A program made the translations under genes and the position numbers. The notes under the pieces are model-generated. The model saw nothing but the letters and a program-made list of their open reading frames with translations, made no database searches and was not told the origin of the DNA. This document shows positions 18,518 to 28,775 of a stretch of DNA of 64,000 nucleotides, piece by piece; the first letter of the stretch is position 1, and each line of letters opens with the position of its first letter. The stretch spans positions 248,001 to 312,000 of the forward strand of contig NZ_PYWL01000003.1 of the NCBI RefSeq assembly GCF_003049525.1, in the 5' to 3' direction. Source of the stretch: Lysinibacillus fusiformis (GTDB lineage Bacteria > Bacillota > Bacilli > Bacillales_A > Planococcaceae).

Positions 18518-19538
18518 ATGGCAAAAGTAAGTGTTGAACAACGTATTCAATCAGTTCAACGAAATTTAAATGGAAATGAAACCATGCTTGAAATTGCGAA
18601 AGATATCGGTGTGACAGCAGAGGTTGTCAGTGAATGGGTTCGCCGTTATCAAAAAAATGGCGTAGAGACTTTCTTAACGTCCTATACAAACTGTTCAGCT
18701 GACTGAACTAAAGGAAATCTATGAAGTAGTGGAATTAATCAAAGTCGCTGATATTCCACGTAGTACGTATTGTTACTGGAAAAAGCGTTTGAATCGTCAT
18801 GATAAATACGCTGATGTGAAAATCGCAATTCAGTCCATTTATCATGAACATAAGGGACGTTATGGTTGTCGTCGGATCACCAAAGAACTAAAAAAAATCG
18901 GTATTCATCACGATCCAAAAACGATTAACTGCTTGATGAATGCCATTGGCATAAAGTGTGAAGTCCGCATGAAGAAATATCGTTCGTATAAAGGTAACGT
19001 CGGAAAAATTGTCCCAAACATATTACAACGCGATTTTACAGCGGAAAAAATGAACGAGAAATGGGTAACAGACGTGACAGAGTTCCATCTATTTGGTGAG
19101 AAACGCTATTTATCACCCGTCCTTGATCTATGTAATGGCGAAATCATTGCATACTCGGTTATGAAGCGTCCAGTGTATAAACTAGTCCATAATATGTTAG
19201 AACAAGCATTGGAGCGCCTTGAATCAAGTGATCAAGTTATTCTTCATTCAGATCAAGGTTGGCATTATCAAATGAAAAAGTATCAACAAACATTAAAGCA
19301 ACATGGTATTACGCAGAGTATGTACCGTAAGGGTAATTGTTTGGACAACGCAGTCATCGAAAATTTCTTTGGCTTATTAAAATCTGAACTCCTGTATCTA
19401 CAAGAATTTGAATCCATGGCACATTTTAAACAGGAACTCTAAGACTATATTCACTATTACAATCACAAACGAATGAAAGAAAAATTAAAAGACCTAAGCC
19501 CGGTGGAGTACCGAACTCAGGTCTTAGCAGCTGCTTAA
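18518..19538 (+). pseudogene. IS3-family transposase, broken orfA/orfB
   Basis: The first 58 or so residues are an intact helix-turn-helix of orfA (MAKVSVEQRIQSVQRNLNG to WVRRYQKNG), after which the frame jumps into the orfB leader ([19 protein letters not shown]), so the second HTH and coiled coil of orfA are gone. orfB keeps the DDE residues in [18 protein letters not shown] and NAVIENFFG. An in-frame TAA at 19440-19442 interrupts it; reading on gives [20 protein letters not shown] and a stop at 19536-19538, the normal family C-terminus. It cannot make a full transposase. Confidence 0.85.
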
Positions 19539-19570
19539 CTAAATATGTCTAACTTTTTTTGGTCAGATCA

Positions 19571-19592
19571 TAACATTCCTCTGGCTTTTTTT
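19571..19592 (+). other. TAAC right copy and displaced arm of the recO terminator
   Basis: After the TAAC at 19571-19574, TTCCTCTGGCTTTTTTT is the complement of AAAAGCCAGAAGAA, which lies inside the end of recO (about 18444-18457). Joined without the IS they form a 14-bp stem with a T-tract. The IS now separates the arms by 1.1 kb. Confidence 0.8.
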
Positions 19593-19608
19593 ATGATCTA
19601 ATTCCCAT

Positions 19609-19767
19609 TTATATTTTTACATGTACTAAAATTTTTAGGAAGTCCTCTGAATCATCTGAAAATCCAGTTATCACTAATTTTCCTGCCCCTTCAGCTAAGG
19701 GATGAATTATGATAGCCTCTGACATATCCTCATTTTCATCCCATGTGAGTAGGTTCAGTATTACCAT
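19609..19767 (-). pseudogene. Short ORF, probable gene remnant
   Basis: A 52-codon minus-strand ORF whose product contains WDENEDMSEAIIIHPLAEGA and ends KILVHVKI. The composition looks like real protein, but there is no binding site and the frame has a stop just upstream. It may be the C-terminal end of a lost gene. Homology is unknown to me. Confidence 0.35.
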
Positions 19768-20477
19768 AAATGGCCATCATATAATCCTGCTAAATTGACT
19801 AGCAATAACAAAATGTTACTGTGCTGATGCTATTGCTAGTTAGAATAAACGCTGAGACCTCAACCATATACCCCAAATAATAGTATGTAAAATTTTCTAG
19901 CATGAATGATATGGACTTTGTGAAAGGGATAGCTAAAATACCTAATTTATATAGAAATTTTATTAAGGATAATAGAGGGAACTATAACCTTTGTATGATG
20001 TAATTGGTAATGTGACCTCAAAGTCTTGAACCTGGTGTTCCTATTAAATTGTGTTGTAAATGAATAAAATTTCAATTTTTACAAAATAAAATTTTTACAT
20101 GAATTTAGTTTTTTATATTAAATATTAAATTTATAAATTTTATTTATGAGTCTATATAACTTAATTTTTCGTTTTATTGTTTTTCTAAGAATGTGTTATT
20201 GTGAGAATAGTCTTGTGTTTTTATGTAGTTTTCAATGTATAAATAGTAGAAACTAATCACTCGAGTCCCATATACTAGTTGAAAAGGTATTTTAACCTAT
20301 GATATTGTAAGTGATATAGATATTCTTATTTATATTTTTTTAATATAATTTAGTCGTTTAATCCCCTGTCGAAATAAATGTACTTAATATAGATCTGACA
20401 TGCCTATGAAATAGAAAACAAGCCTCTATCAGCAAAGCGTATTTTTATACGTTTATCAGAATAACGCAGTCCTATGG
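19768..20477. other. AT-rich noncoding stretch
   Basis: Very AT-rich sequence without an ORF over about 40 codons that has a binding site. A small hairpin (AAAGCGTAT...ATACGTTT, about 20434-20453) lies upstream of the HD-GYP gene. No known riboswitch class could be matched. The region probably holds the promoter for the HD-GYP gene. Confidence 0.4.
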
Positions 20478-20479
20478 AA

Positions 20480-20512
20480 GAAGGAGGGAGTCACATAGTG
20501 CTTAGTACATAG
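20480..20512 (+). promoter_or_regulatory. Strong ribosome binding site with a four-codon leader ORF
   Basis: AAGAAGGAGGGAG (20479-20490) is followed 7 bases later by GTG CTT AGT ACA TAG (20498-20512). The stop lies 16 bases before the HD-GYP ATG, which has no binding site of its own. This looks like a minimal upstream ORF or reinitiation leader, unless the true HD-GYP start is otherwise. Confidence 0.45.
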
Positions 20513-20528
20513 CGTATGTGGCAAAAAT

Positions 20529-22247
20529 ATGCTACGAAAAGTAACCTTAAGTATTCGTGAAGTTGAAGCGGATGATATTTTAGCGGAAGATATCTTTTCA
20601 GATTATCGTTTATTAGCTAAGAAGGATTTAGTTTTAACGGAGCGAATTATTGCTTTACTTAAACTTCGAAAAGTAGATGAATTATCTGTCTATCTACCAT
20701 CGGATTCAGTTCGAATTGTCCATGATTTAAGTGCTCAGCGAACGAGAGAATACGAGGATTTATTTTCACCACTAATGGAGGAAAAAGATCCAATCGATGA
20801 CTATAAAGAAACCGTCCATCAACTTTTTATGACAACTCTAGAGAATGTTGTCCATGAATTGCGTTATGGTCAAATTTTAAAAAGCATACAAGATACCGCT
20901 TATGTTCGCGGTGTTTTTGAAAAAATTTTAGAAGAAAAACATCGCTATGAGTTACTTATGCGTTTAAAGGAATGGGATGAGTATTCTTTTGTCCATTCAT
21001 TTGATGTATTTGTATTAGGAACCATTTTTGCTAGATATTTGGGGTTAACAGATATCGAAACATTAGCAAGAGGTTATTTGTTCCATGATATTGGGAAGGT
21101 CTTTATCCCCCAAGAAATTTTAAATTTAAAGCGTAAGCTCTCAGAAGATGAGTTTGAAATTGTTAAAACACACACAACAAAGGGCTATGAGCTGCTTATC
21201 GAAAATGAAGAGGAAGATATCGCCTATTTAGCGCGAGATCATCATGAGCGCTTTGCTGGGAAAGGTTATCCTAATCAGCTTTGTGCGGATGATATGAGTG
21301 AAGGAGTACAGTTGCTACAAATTATTGATGTGTATTCTGCGATGACGTCTAAGCGAGTTTATCACGATGGTTATGGAGCAACGGATGCGTTAGCTGTTTT
21401 ATACAAGGACCGGCATTTATATAACGAAAAATTCATGCATAAATTTGTAGAATGTTTAGGCATCTATCCCGTTAACTCTGTTGTGATGCTATCTGATAAT
21501 CGTAGTGCACAAGTAGAGCTTGTTTACGATTTATTTCCTACATTGCCCAAGGTGAAATTACTAGATGAGCAAACATCAATGAACCTACCCTTGAACTATA
21601 GTGTTAAAATAGCCAAAATGATTGATTATCGTGCAAATAGCTTTGAAGAGATTTTTAACCTATTCGTGGAGCAATTAATCAGATGTGATGAAAATAATCT
21701 AAGAATGCATTTTAGTAAATTAATAGATCATTTACACCCGAAAGAAATTGTCCTAAGAATATTTTTACCAGCTTTTCGCATATTACGTCTGTTAACGAGA
21801 GAAATACAAACGGATATGACGAAATATAGAAATTCTATTACTATTTTAAAGAAATTATTAGAAGAACAATTAAACGTTCTGTATATGGATTATCAGCATG
21901 AAAAAACGACCATTCTAGTTGTGGAAACAACCCTTCGTGAAAACTTCTTCATTAAGCTTGTGCAAAGCATTCTGTATATTGATAAAATTGTGCCTTTCTT
22001 CATTAATCCAGGTGATGATCAACGTATTACACAGCTAATGGGGCATTGTGATGTCAATGTCGCTTATTTTATTGAAGATGAACAAACCGTTGAAAAGCGA
22101 GTTCGTCCAATGCGAGAAGGGGCCTTTCTCTATTATTCATTAGCCGATATAGAGGAATTACTTGTTAGCTTAATAGGTATGAGTGTGAAAAAGTTTTCAT
22201 TTGAGGAAAAAATGCAAGAGCGTTTATTTTCAACTTACAAAGCATAA
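20529..22247 (+). CDS. HD-GYP domain protein with degenerate cobalamin-binding-like C-terminus
   Basis: A 572-residue cytoplasmic protein. The HD-GYP domain covers about residues 130-330, with metal ligands in HSFDVF (156), FHDIGK (185-190) and DHHERFAGKGYP (237-248), the pattern of c-di-GMP phosphodiesterases. Residues about 370-450 form a helical segment (HLHPKEIVLRIFLPAFRIL) like the cap of B12-binding photoreceptors. Residues 460-560 look Rossmann-like (TTILVVETTLRENFFIKLVQ), but neither WxxxEH nor DxHxxG is present, so cobalamin binding is doubtful. ATG at 20529 lacks a binding site. No diguanylate cyclase gene is nearby. Confidence 0.8.
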   Translation: MLRKVTLSIREVEADDILAEDIFSDYRLLAKKDLVLTERIIALLKLRKVDELSVYLPSDSVRIVHDLSAQRTREYEDLFSPLMEEKDPIDDYKETVHQLFMTTLENVVHELRYGQILKSIQDTAYVRGVFEKILEEKHRYELLMRLKEWDEYSFVHSFDVFVLGTIFARYLGLTDIETLARGYLFHDIGKVFIPQEILNLKRKLSEDEFEIVKTHTTKGYELLIENEEEDIAYLARDHHERFAGKGYPNQLCADDMSEGVQLLQIIDVYSAMTSKRVYHDGYGATDALAVLYKDRHLYNEKFMHKFVECLGIYPVNSVVMLSDNRSAQVELVYDLFPTLPKVKLLDEQTSMNLPLNYSVKIAKMIDYRANSFEEIFNLFVEQLIRCDENNLRMHFSKLIDHLHPKEIVLRIFLPAFRILRLLTREIQTDMTKYRNSITILKKLLEEQLNVLYMDYQHEKTTILVVETTLRENFFIKLVQSILYIDKIVPFFINPGDDQRITQLMGHCDVNVAYFIEDEQTVEKRVRPMREGAFLYYSLADIEELLVSLIGMSVKKFSFEEKMQERLFSTYKA

Positions 22248-22249
22248 GA

Positions 22250-22287
22250 AGAGGGAGTTGCCAGTAATGGCGACCCCCCTCTTTATT
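22250..22287. terminator. Bidirectional terminator between the HD-GYP gene and glyS
   Basis: AAGAGGGAGTTGCC (from 22249) pairs with GGCGACCCCCCTCTT (to 22283) with small mismatches, followed by TATTTTA. It separates two convergent genes. Confidence 0.7.
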
Positions 22288-22294
22288 TTAACTA

Positions 22295-23680
22295 TTAAAA
22301 TTGAAGATGTTTTTCAATATAGGCTTTAACTTCTGAAATTGGCATACGAACTTGTGTCATAGAATCGCGGTGACGTACTGTCACTTGGCCATCTTCTTTT
22401 GAGTCAAAATCGTATGTGATACAGAATGGTGTACCGATTTCATCTTGGCGACGGTAACGTTTACCGATTGATTGTGATTCATCAAAATCAACAGGGAACG
22501 CTTTGCGAAGTTCAGCCCAAACGTCTGTAGCTTCATCAGATAATTTTTTAGAAAGAGGTAGAACAGCGGCTTTAAATGGTGCAATTGCTGGGTGGAAACG
22601 TAAAACAGTACGTTTATCGTCACCTTCCAACTCCTCTTCATCATAGGCATCGCATAGGAATGCTAATGTCACACGGTCAGCCCCTAAAGATGGTTCGATA
22701 CAATAAGGAATATAACGTTCATTTGAAACAGGATCAATATAAGTGAAATCTTCACCTGAATGCTCCATATGTTGTTTCAAATCATAATCTGTACGGTCAG
22801 CGATACCCCAAAGCTCTCCCCAGCCAAATGGGAATTTAAATTCGATATCCGATGTCGCGTTAGAGTAGTGAGACAGCTCATCATCCTCGTGATCGCGAAG
22901 ACGCATAGAATCTTCTTTCATGCCTAGGTTTAATAACCAATTTTTACAGAATTCTTTCCAATAAGAGTGCCATTCAAGATCCTCGCCTGGCTTACAGAAG
23001 AATTCAAGTTCCATTTGTTCGAATTCACGTGTACGGAAAGTAAAGTTACCTGGTGTAATTTCGTTTCGGAAAGATTTACCAACTTGTGCAATACCAAATG
23101 GAGTACGTTTACGCATAGAGCGTTGAACATTTTTAAAGTTTACGAAAATACCTTGTGCTGTTTCTGGACGTAAGAAAATCTCGTTTGTAGAAGACTCTGT
23201 TACACCTTGGAATGTTTTAAACATTAGGTTGAATTGGCGAATATCTGTGAAATCATCTTTTCCACAATCAGGGCAAACTACATCGTATTTAATCATTGTT
23301 TCTTTCATTTGATCAAATGTCATACCATCAACAATGATTTCATCACCTTTTGCTAACGCTGCGTCTTCAATTATTTTATCAGCGCGATGGCGAGCCTTAC
23401 ATGATTTACAGTCGATCATTGGATCATTAAAGTTCCCAACGTGACCAGAAGCCACCCAAGCTTTTGGGTTCATTAAGATGGCAGCATCGATACCAACATT
23501 GTGCTCTGATTCCTGAACGAATTTTTGCCACCAAGCTTTTTTAATATTGTTTTTTAATTCAACACCAAGTGGACCGTAATCCCAAGTGTTTGCTAGACCA
23601 CCGTAGATTTCTGAGCCTGGGAAGACAAAGCCTCGATGTTTTGCTAATGATACAATTGTTTCCATTGATTTGTTAGCCAT
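22295..23680 (-). CDS. glyS: Glycyl-tRNA synthetase, alpha2 type
   Basis: A class II aminoacyl-tRNA synthetase of 461 residues that charges tRNA-Gly. It is the single-chain homodimer form, not the GlyQ/GlyS tetramer of B. subtilis. The N-terminus has [19 protein letters not shown], a zinc-type CKSC...CPDC pair follows, and class II motifs are seen in [33 protein letters not shown] and EPSLGADRV. The ATG at 23680 has GAAGGAGG before it. Expression is controlled by the T-box leader upstream. Confidence 0.95.
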   Translation of the reverse strand: MANKSMETIVSLAKHRGFVFPGSEIYGGLANTWDYGPLGVELKNNIKKAWWQKFVQESEHNVGIDAAILMNPKAWVASGHVGNFNDPMIDCKSCKARHRADKIIEDAALAKGDEIIVDGMTFDQMKETMIKYDVVCPDCGKDDFTDIRQFNLMFKTFQGVTESSTNEIFLRPETAQGIFVNFKNVQRSMRKRTPFGIAQVGKSFRNEITPGNFTFRTREFEQMELEFFCKPGEDLEWHSYWKEFCKNWLLNLGMKEDSMRLRDHEDDELSHYSNATSDIEFKFPFGWGELWGIADRTDYDLKQHMEHSGEDFTYIDPVSNERYIPYCIEPSLGADRVTLAFLCDAYDEEELEGDDKRTVLRFHPAIAPFKAAVLPLSKKLSDEATDVWAELRKAFPVDFDESQSIGKRYRRQDEIGTPFCITYDFDSKEDGQVTVRHRDSMTQVRMPISEVKAYIEKHLQF

Positions 23681-23756
23681 AAAATAGCCTCCTTCAAAAT
23701 TTTTCACCTTTTTAGCGGTAAAACGCTAAAGCTTTTCATTCAGTGTTGACTAAATG

Positions 23757-23977
23757 AAAATAGCACCCGTCTCCGGGCACAATGTATGCCCAGGGACGAG
23801 TGCTAATACCCGCGGTTCCACCCTGATTGTTTTAAACAAAACGTTTAAAACCTCTTTTCAAAAAGTTAGCTCAAGGAGTGCCTTTTCTCTGTTGCTATGT
23901 AGACTTTCACCATCTTCTACTCGCTCTTGAATGGAACAGATACTTTTTTCCCATCATCGCCTGTATAACGCAATTTG
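23757..23977 (-). ncRNA. T-box leader (glycine) of glyS
   Basis: On the minus strand, AGGGTGGAACCGCG (23811-23824 on plus) is the T-box sequence that pairs with the uncharged tRNA acceptor end. It is followed by a long terminator stem (23762-23804) with a U-tract toward 23757. A GGC glycine triplet at 23880-23882 is a candidate specifier codon. Uncharged tRNA-Gly should favour read-through. Confidence 0.92.
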
Positions 23978-23983
23978 CTCGAA

Positions 23984-24012
23984 AATATAAATAGAGCCAG
24001 CGTATGTGTCAA
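23984..24012 (-). promoter_or_regulatory. SigA promoter of the T-box-glyS transcript
   Basis: On the minus strand, a perfect TTGACA (24007-24012), a 17-base spacer and TATATT (23984-23989). Confidence 0.8.
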
Positions 24013-24180
24013 CATTGTAGCACGTAATTCATTGATTCGCAATCATTATTAAACTGTATAGAGAACATATGGTGTTCAGAAGGCCATAAACCAGTTTTGA
24101 CGGTCAACAGCCTCGTCACACGAGGGGACTGTGAATTTTAGCTAAATATTGTTTGGGGCTTTTTCTAGTCCTCCAAAAAG

Positions 24181-24214
24181 CTGTCCCATACGGTCAATAA
24201 TGACTGAAGGACAG
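24181..24214. terminator. Hairpin terminator downstream of the serine hydrolase gene
   Basis: CTGTCC (24181-24186) pairs with GGACAG (24209-24214). T-runs follow on both strands, so it can end minus-strand transcripts from the hydrolase gene and also plus-strand read-through. Confidence 0.6.
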
Positions 24215-24234
24215 TTTTTTAGATAAGCGGACAT

Positions 24235-26349
24235 TTATTTTTTTAATGAAATCTCAAATTTGGCGTCTACTTCTCCTGCAAATACAACTCTACCGTTTTC
24301 TGGTAATAAGACTTCGTTTATACCACTAACGACAGTATAGTTCACGCAATTACCTGCTTGGTCGTATACAGCAAAGGAGCCATTGGACGGCATTTTAACT
24401 GTCATTATTTTTTCTTTTGCATTTGTTGGTACTAAAAACCATTTAGCATGGCCGTCCGCTTGGATCGTTGTCACAGATTGTTTGCCGGGGTAGAGCGGTT
24501 TTACAAGCTCCTCGTGACCGTATAAACCTCCTGCTACTGTAAAATATTCCACTCCATTTTTCTTGAAAAATTCAATTTCCATAGTATCTCGACCAGCCAT
24601 GCCAGGGATTTGTAGCTGGTTAACTGCTTGGTTTGCTCCAATAATTTTATTAGTTAACAAATAGCCTGGAACATCTTTAATCGTATCAATTGTTACAGTT
24701 GGTGCAGAATTAGTGTAGAGCATCGATGAATATTTTTCATTCATCAAATAATATTTTTCCCCTTCACGTTTCTCCCATACGGAAGCTATGTCTTTCGTTA
24801 AGATATTGGCTTCTAGCTTTTCAGCTTTATACTCTGAGACAGCTGTTTGGGGAAGACCCGGTACATTAAAATACAAGCTGGACCATAAATAAGTGTGTCC
24901 ATTTTTCTCCTCTATGAACTTTATCTTTTCTGTCCCTTCCTTGTTCACAAATGAACCATCTGCTGTATATGAATACGTTTGGATAGGGTTATTAGGGACC
25001 GTAAGCATAGATACAGACAATTCACCATGAGAATTAATTTCTACCTTCATTAACGCACTTGAAATACCACCATAAATACCTGCATGCTGCGATAACTCCT
25101 GTGGCATTTTAGCCTTTATAGGCACGCCATGGGACTTTTTCGGCTTCTGTTCATGAATAATCCCTTTTTCCTGAAGTGCACTAAGCAGAATTTCATTAGC
25201 TAACAGTTGATCTAATAAGCTTTGACCTCCTGAGGAGACAACAGCCGCAGCCATGTTGTATTCCGGAAGTACAACTAATGAAGAATGATAAGATAATGTA
25301 TCTCCACCTTTCGTAAGTGCCTTGATGCCATATTCACTGAATGGGAACAAGCGTACACTATCCCAGCCTAGCCCGTAAGCGACGAAAGATGGATCAGCTT
25401 CCTCAGGCCACATGCCTCTTTTATACTCATCTTGTGCCATGGCTTCTACTGATTCACGAGTAAGAATATCACTCACCTGTCCTGTGAATATTTGTGAGAA
25501 TTTAACGAGATCTTCAGCTGTGGAGTATATGCCGCCCGTAGCAATAATGTTAGTATTTTCTGCAGGTAGTTGTCCGTTAAAGGCAGGGGAGTAGATCCCC
25601 GCTAGTTTTGAAGAATCCACTAGATTCTTCGGTGTTTTCGTATGGCTCATTTCTAGAGGCTCTGTCAAATACTTGCTGATAAATGCGGTGAAGCTCATAC
25701 CACTTACTCGTTCTATTAGAATTTCAGCTAACGTAAAACCATCGTTACAGTAAACCGAAAATGCTCCCGGATCAGCCTTTAAGTTTTGAGTGGCTAAATG
25801 CTCTAGCAAAGAATCATATGCATATGAATCGTTATCGTCATATAAAAAGGTATTTAGCGACGAAGTTCCTAGCAGGCCAGAGGAATGATTCAGGAGCATA
25901 CGAGGTGTAATTTGTTTGTAACGGTCGTCTTTCATCTTAAAATCAGGTATATAGTTCACTACGGGCAAATCCAACTCTACCTTACCTTCGTCGACAAGCT
26001 TCATAACAGCCGCTGTGAGCATCATTTTGCTCGTAGAACCTATACCGTACATTGTATTAGCAGTAAGCGGTCTATTGCCATTTAAATCGTTTTTGCCAGC
26101 ATGCCCTGAAATGACAATTTCTCCATCATCGATGAGTGCGTATTGCAAACTTGTAGCGCCGTACGTTTCAGTTAGGAGCTTAGCTTTTTCTATGCCTACT
26201 TCTTTGGTCGCCTCAAATGTAAGACTACCACTGTTATTGACGGCAGTTGTGGCCATTGTAGACGTGGGGGCTAGTATAGTTAGCATGAGGATTACAAGGA
26301 TTGATGTTTTAGTGCCCATCCTCATTTTCATTGCCTTTCTCATTATCAT
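24235..26349 (-). CDS. Secreted serine hydrolase, class C beta-lactamase/PBP4* family
   Basis: A 704-residue exported protein. The signal peptide spans about residues 1-33 (basic N-terminus, hydrophobic core, likely cleavage near TSTMA). The beta-lactamase fold covers about 60-380, with the nucleophile motif S105-T-S-K108 and the second motif Y-C-N in [12 protein letters not shown]. The family includes D-aminopeptidases, esterases and PBP4*, so the substrate is open. About 300 C-terminal residues form a beta-rich extension. AAAGGAG lies 8 bases before the ATG. It is a lone gene between the glyS T-box and ccpN, with no ampR-like neighbour. Confidence 0.85.
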   Translation of the reverse strand: MIMRKAMKMRMGTKTSILVILMLTILAPTSTMATTAVNNSGSLTFEATKEVGIEKAKLLTETYGATSLQYALIDDGEIVISGHAGKNDLNGNRPLTANTMYGIGSTSKMMLTAAVMKLVDEGKVELDLPVVNYIPDFKMKDDRYKQITPRMLLNHSSGLLGTSSLNTFLYDDNDSYAYDSLLEHLATQNLKADPGAFSVYCNDGFTLAEILIERVSGMSFTAFISKYLTEPLEMSHTKTPKNLVDSSKLAGIYSPAFNGQLPAENTNIIATGGIYSTAEDLVKFSQIFTGQVSDILTRESVEAMAQDEYKRGMWPEEADPSFVAYGLGWDSVRLFPFSEYGIKALTKGGDTLSYHSSLVVLPEYNMAAAVVSSGGQSLLDQLLANEILLSALQEKGIIHEQKPKKSHGVPIKAKMPQELSQHAGIYGGISSALMKVEINSHGELSVSMLTVPNNPIQTYSYTADGSFVNKEGTEKIKFIEEKNGHTYLWSSLYFNVPGLPQTAVSEYKAEKLEANILTKDIASVWEKREGEKYYLMNEKYSSMLYTNSAPTVTIDTIKDVPGYLLTNKIIGANQAVNQLQIPGMAGRDTMEIEFFKKNGVEYFTVAGGLYGHEELVKPLYPGKQSVTTIQADGHAKWFLVPTNAKEKIMTVKMPSNGSFAVYDQAGNCVNYTVVSGINEVLLPENGRVVFAGEVDAKFEISLKK

Positions 26350-27106
26350 TTAAATCTTCTCCTTTCATTAGCTGTTAATGGGACCTCTTAACGGGTCCTA
26401 AGGAAAGCTTATACAACGGAGATGTACTGCCAGTGACGATAGTATGAACAGAGTATGAACAAGTGAAAAAATGTTACAGTCGACAATGTGAATTTCGGAA
26501 GAGGTGCTTTTATATCAGCTTAGATGCAAAGTGGAGGAGGTTTTTTCAATACATTTAATTTATTCGTTTAAAATACGACCTGTTTTTACGATACCTTTTT
26601 ATTTTGTATGATGTTACTCCAATGAAGCAATGATAGTCATTTGAACTATTATGGAGAACCAAAAAATACTACTTCTCCTCAGCAAGAATCCTTGCATGAG
26701 AGCCGTAGTATAAAGAATATTGGCTTGGACAATTTGAAGTGTTCAACAACCGGCCGTAAAGGCTTTTGATAATTGATTTTAGAACTTCCAGAGGAATACG
26801 AATAGTGTTAATAGCATGATTGATGATGCTCGTTTATAAGCGATTCAACAAGTCGTGTAGCCTTCATGACAAAAATACAAATTAAAGAAATTACCCTCAA
26901 TCTAAAATCCTCTACACATATCCGCCATAACTTAATACAGATTACTGCTATTATATGCAGTATGTTGTATAATTGAAATACTGCTTTAATTATGCAAAGC
27001 ATTAATATAACACCTTTTGTATAGAATTAGTGTAATACTTTGCATACCTATCATTCTATAGTATATAATAATTGAGCATAAGTATAACACTATTAGATTT
27101 GAGGCG
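26350..27106. other. Divergent intergenic region with no recognised gene
   Basis: A 757-base spacer between the divergent serine hydrolase and ccpN genes. It should hold both promoters; TATAAT near 27063-27068 is a candidate ccpN -10. Stretches around 26690-26760 have higher GC and read like remains of coding sequence, but every frame is broken. No structured RNA was recognised. Confidence 0.45.
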
Positions 27107-27739
27107 GTGAGTCCAATCGAACTCAATAAACGTCAGGAAAACATTTTACAAATTGTGAAAGAAAACGGCCCTATTACTGGGGAACATATTGCAGAACGTC
27201 TCAATCTGACTAGAGCGACTTTAAGACCAGATTTAGCGATCCTTACGATGGCGGGATTTTTAGATGCAAGACCACGAGTTGGTTATTTCTATTCAGGGAA
27301 AAAGGCATCCGTTACATTGATGGATAGTATTCACAATTTAAAAGTAAAGGATTTTCATTCAGGCCCTGTAGTTGTCCCAGAAACAATGACGGTTTATGAT
27401 GCAATTTGCTTTATGTTTTCAGAAGATGTTGGTACACTCTTTGTCGTAGATAAGAATGAGTTTTTGACAGGCGTACTATCTCGCAAAGATTTACTGCGTA
27501 CAAGTATTGGCACGCAGGATTTAAATAAAATTCCTGTACATATAATTATGACACGTATGCCTAATATTTCGTACTGTGAAAGATCAGATTCTTTGGTTGT
27601 TGCCGCGAACAAGCTCATTGAACGAGAAGTTGATTCGCTACCAGTAGTTGAACCACAAGAGGGTGGTTTGACGATTATAGGCCGTCTTACAAAAACAACG
27701 ATTACACGAGCTTTCTTATCTCTTGCGCAAAATGACTAA
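27107..27739 (+). CDS. ccpN: Transcriptional repressor CcpN
   Basis: A 210-residue repressor of gluconeogenic genes (gapB, pckA and sr1 in B. subtilis), responding to ATP and ADP. A helix-turn-helix ([20 protein letters not shown]) is followed by two CBS domains (about 75-205). The N-terminus [21 protein letters not shown] is the family start, which fixes the GTG at 27107. The GAGG before it is only 2 bases away, an unusual spacing. It is paired with ppsR, as in other Bacillales. Confidence 0.95.
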   Translation: MSPIELNKRQENILQIVKENGPITGEHIAERLNLTRATLRPDLAILTMAGFLDARPRVGYFYSGKKASVTLMDSIHNLKVKDFHSGPVVVPETMTVYDAICFMFSEDVGTLFVVDKNEFLTGVLSRKDLLRTSIGTQDLNKIPVHIIMTRMPNISYCERSDSLVVAANKLIEREVDSLPVVEPQEGGLTIIGRLTKTTITRAFLSLAQND

Positions 27740-27756
27740 ATTTGAAGGAGAGCTGC

Positions 27757-28569
27757 ATGAAAAGACTACGCGTATTTGTTGTATCTGACTCTGTTGGTGA
27801 AACTGGCGACCAAGTTGCAAAAGCAGTAATTAGCCAGTTTCGACCCGGTCTAGAGAATACTGTTATCCGACGATTTCCACATATTCAATCGGAGGAGCTT
27901 ATTCGTAAGATTGTTTTCCTTGCAGCACAACAACAAGCATTTATTGTTTACACACTTGTTCGTCAAGAAATGCGAAAGCTATTACGTGATTTATGTGAAC
28001 AGGAAAAGATACATGCAGTCGATATAATAGGTCCTGCATTACAATCAATGGCAACCTTTATGGAAGAAAATCCATTGGAGACACCTGGAATTGTTCATAT
28101 GCTTGACGATGATTATTTTAAAAAAATTGAAGCCATTGAATTTGCAGTAAAATATGATGATGGTCGTGATCCCCGTGGATTATTACAAGCTGATATCGTG
28201 TTGGTAGGCGTATCCCGAACATCTAAAACGCCCCTTTCACAATATTTAGCACATAAAAAGTATAAGGTGGCGAATGTTCCTTTAGTTCCTGAAGTAGAAC
28301 CACCTGAAGAGCTATTACAGTTGGACCCTAAAAAATGTTTTGGGTTAATCATCTCTCCTGAGAAGTTAAATTCTATAAGGAAAGAAAGATTAATGTCTCT
28401 CGGATTAAATGATGATGCCATCTATGCGCAACATAATCGTATTTTAGAAGAGATTCAACATTTTGAAAAGATTGTCGGCAAAATAGGCTGTCGAGTAATA
28501 GATGTGACTAATAAAGCTGTGGAAGAGACAGCAAATACTATCATAGAACATATTTTGACTTGCAAATAA
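27757..28569 (+). CDS. ppsR: PPDK regulatory protein (PSRP kinase/phosphorylase, YqfL)
   Basis: A bifunctional kinase and pyrophosphorylase acting on a threonine of pyruvate phosphate dikinase-type enzymes. The DUF299 protein of about 270 residues carries the P-loop [11 protein letters not shown] near the middle and [12 protein letters not shown] at the N-terminus. The ATG at 27757 has GAAGGAG before it; an in-frame TTG at 27742 overlaps that site. It follows ccpN by 17 bases and positively influences CcpN in B. subtilis. Confidence 0.92.
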   Translation: MKRLRVFVVSDSVGETGDQVAKAVISQFRPGLENTVIRRFPHIQSEELIRKIVFLAAQQQAFIVYTLVRQEMRKLLRDLCEQEKIHAVDIIGPALQSMATFMEENPLETPGIVHMLDDDYFKKIEAIEFAVKYDDGRDPRGLLQADIVLVGVSRTSKTPLSQYLAHKKYKVANVPLVPEVEPPEELLQLDPKKCFGLIISPEKLNSIRKERLMSLGLNDDAIYAQHNRILEEIQHFEKIVGKIGCRVIDVTNKAVEETANTIIEHILTCK

Positions 28570-28582
28570 ATTGTACGAAAAT

Positions 28583-28613
28583 AAACCACCTCGGTGATAG
28601 AGGCGGTTTTTTT
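28583..28613 (+). terminator. ccpN-ppsR terminator
   Basis: A 10-bp stem (28583-28592 with 28600-28609, one mismatch) is followed by a run of seven T. Confidence 0.8.
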
Positions 28614-28775
28614 GAGTGGATTTTGAAATTAGTATAGATAAAAACTAATTTTTGTTTTATAATAATAAAATTGTGGTAAAAATATTTATAAGAGAAAAAT
28701 CCTAATTTTTTGTCGAGAAATAAAGGAATTTTAAAACGAATAGCGAATTGTGTTTCTAGAACGTAATTATTAAAG

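Larger units (their letters stand above)
18464..19570 (+). mobile_element. Decayed IS3-family (IS150-like) insertion sequence
   Basis: Terminal inverted repeats at 18464-18487 and 19547-19570 share the TGA.CTG.CC start and AAAGTTAGAC. TAAC flanks both ends. The interior has a truncated orfA and an orfB with a DDE core. The 1107-bp length is some 300-400 bp below typical IS150-like elements, matching a deletion through the second half of orfA. It inserted in the loop of the recO terminator. Confidence 0.88.

Noticed and set aside
20400..20530. c-di-GMP (GEMM) riboswitch ahead of the HD-GYP gene
   Set aside because: GCAAAGC and AACGCAG words are present, but their order and the surrounding stems do not fit class I or II.
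26690..26770. Mobile-element or group II intron fragment
   Set aside because: Only vague resemblance; all frames have stops and no boundary repeats were found.
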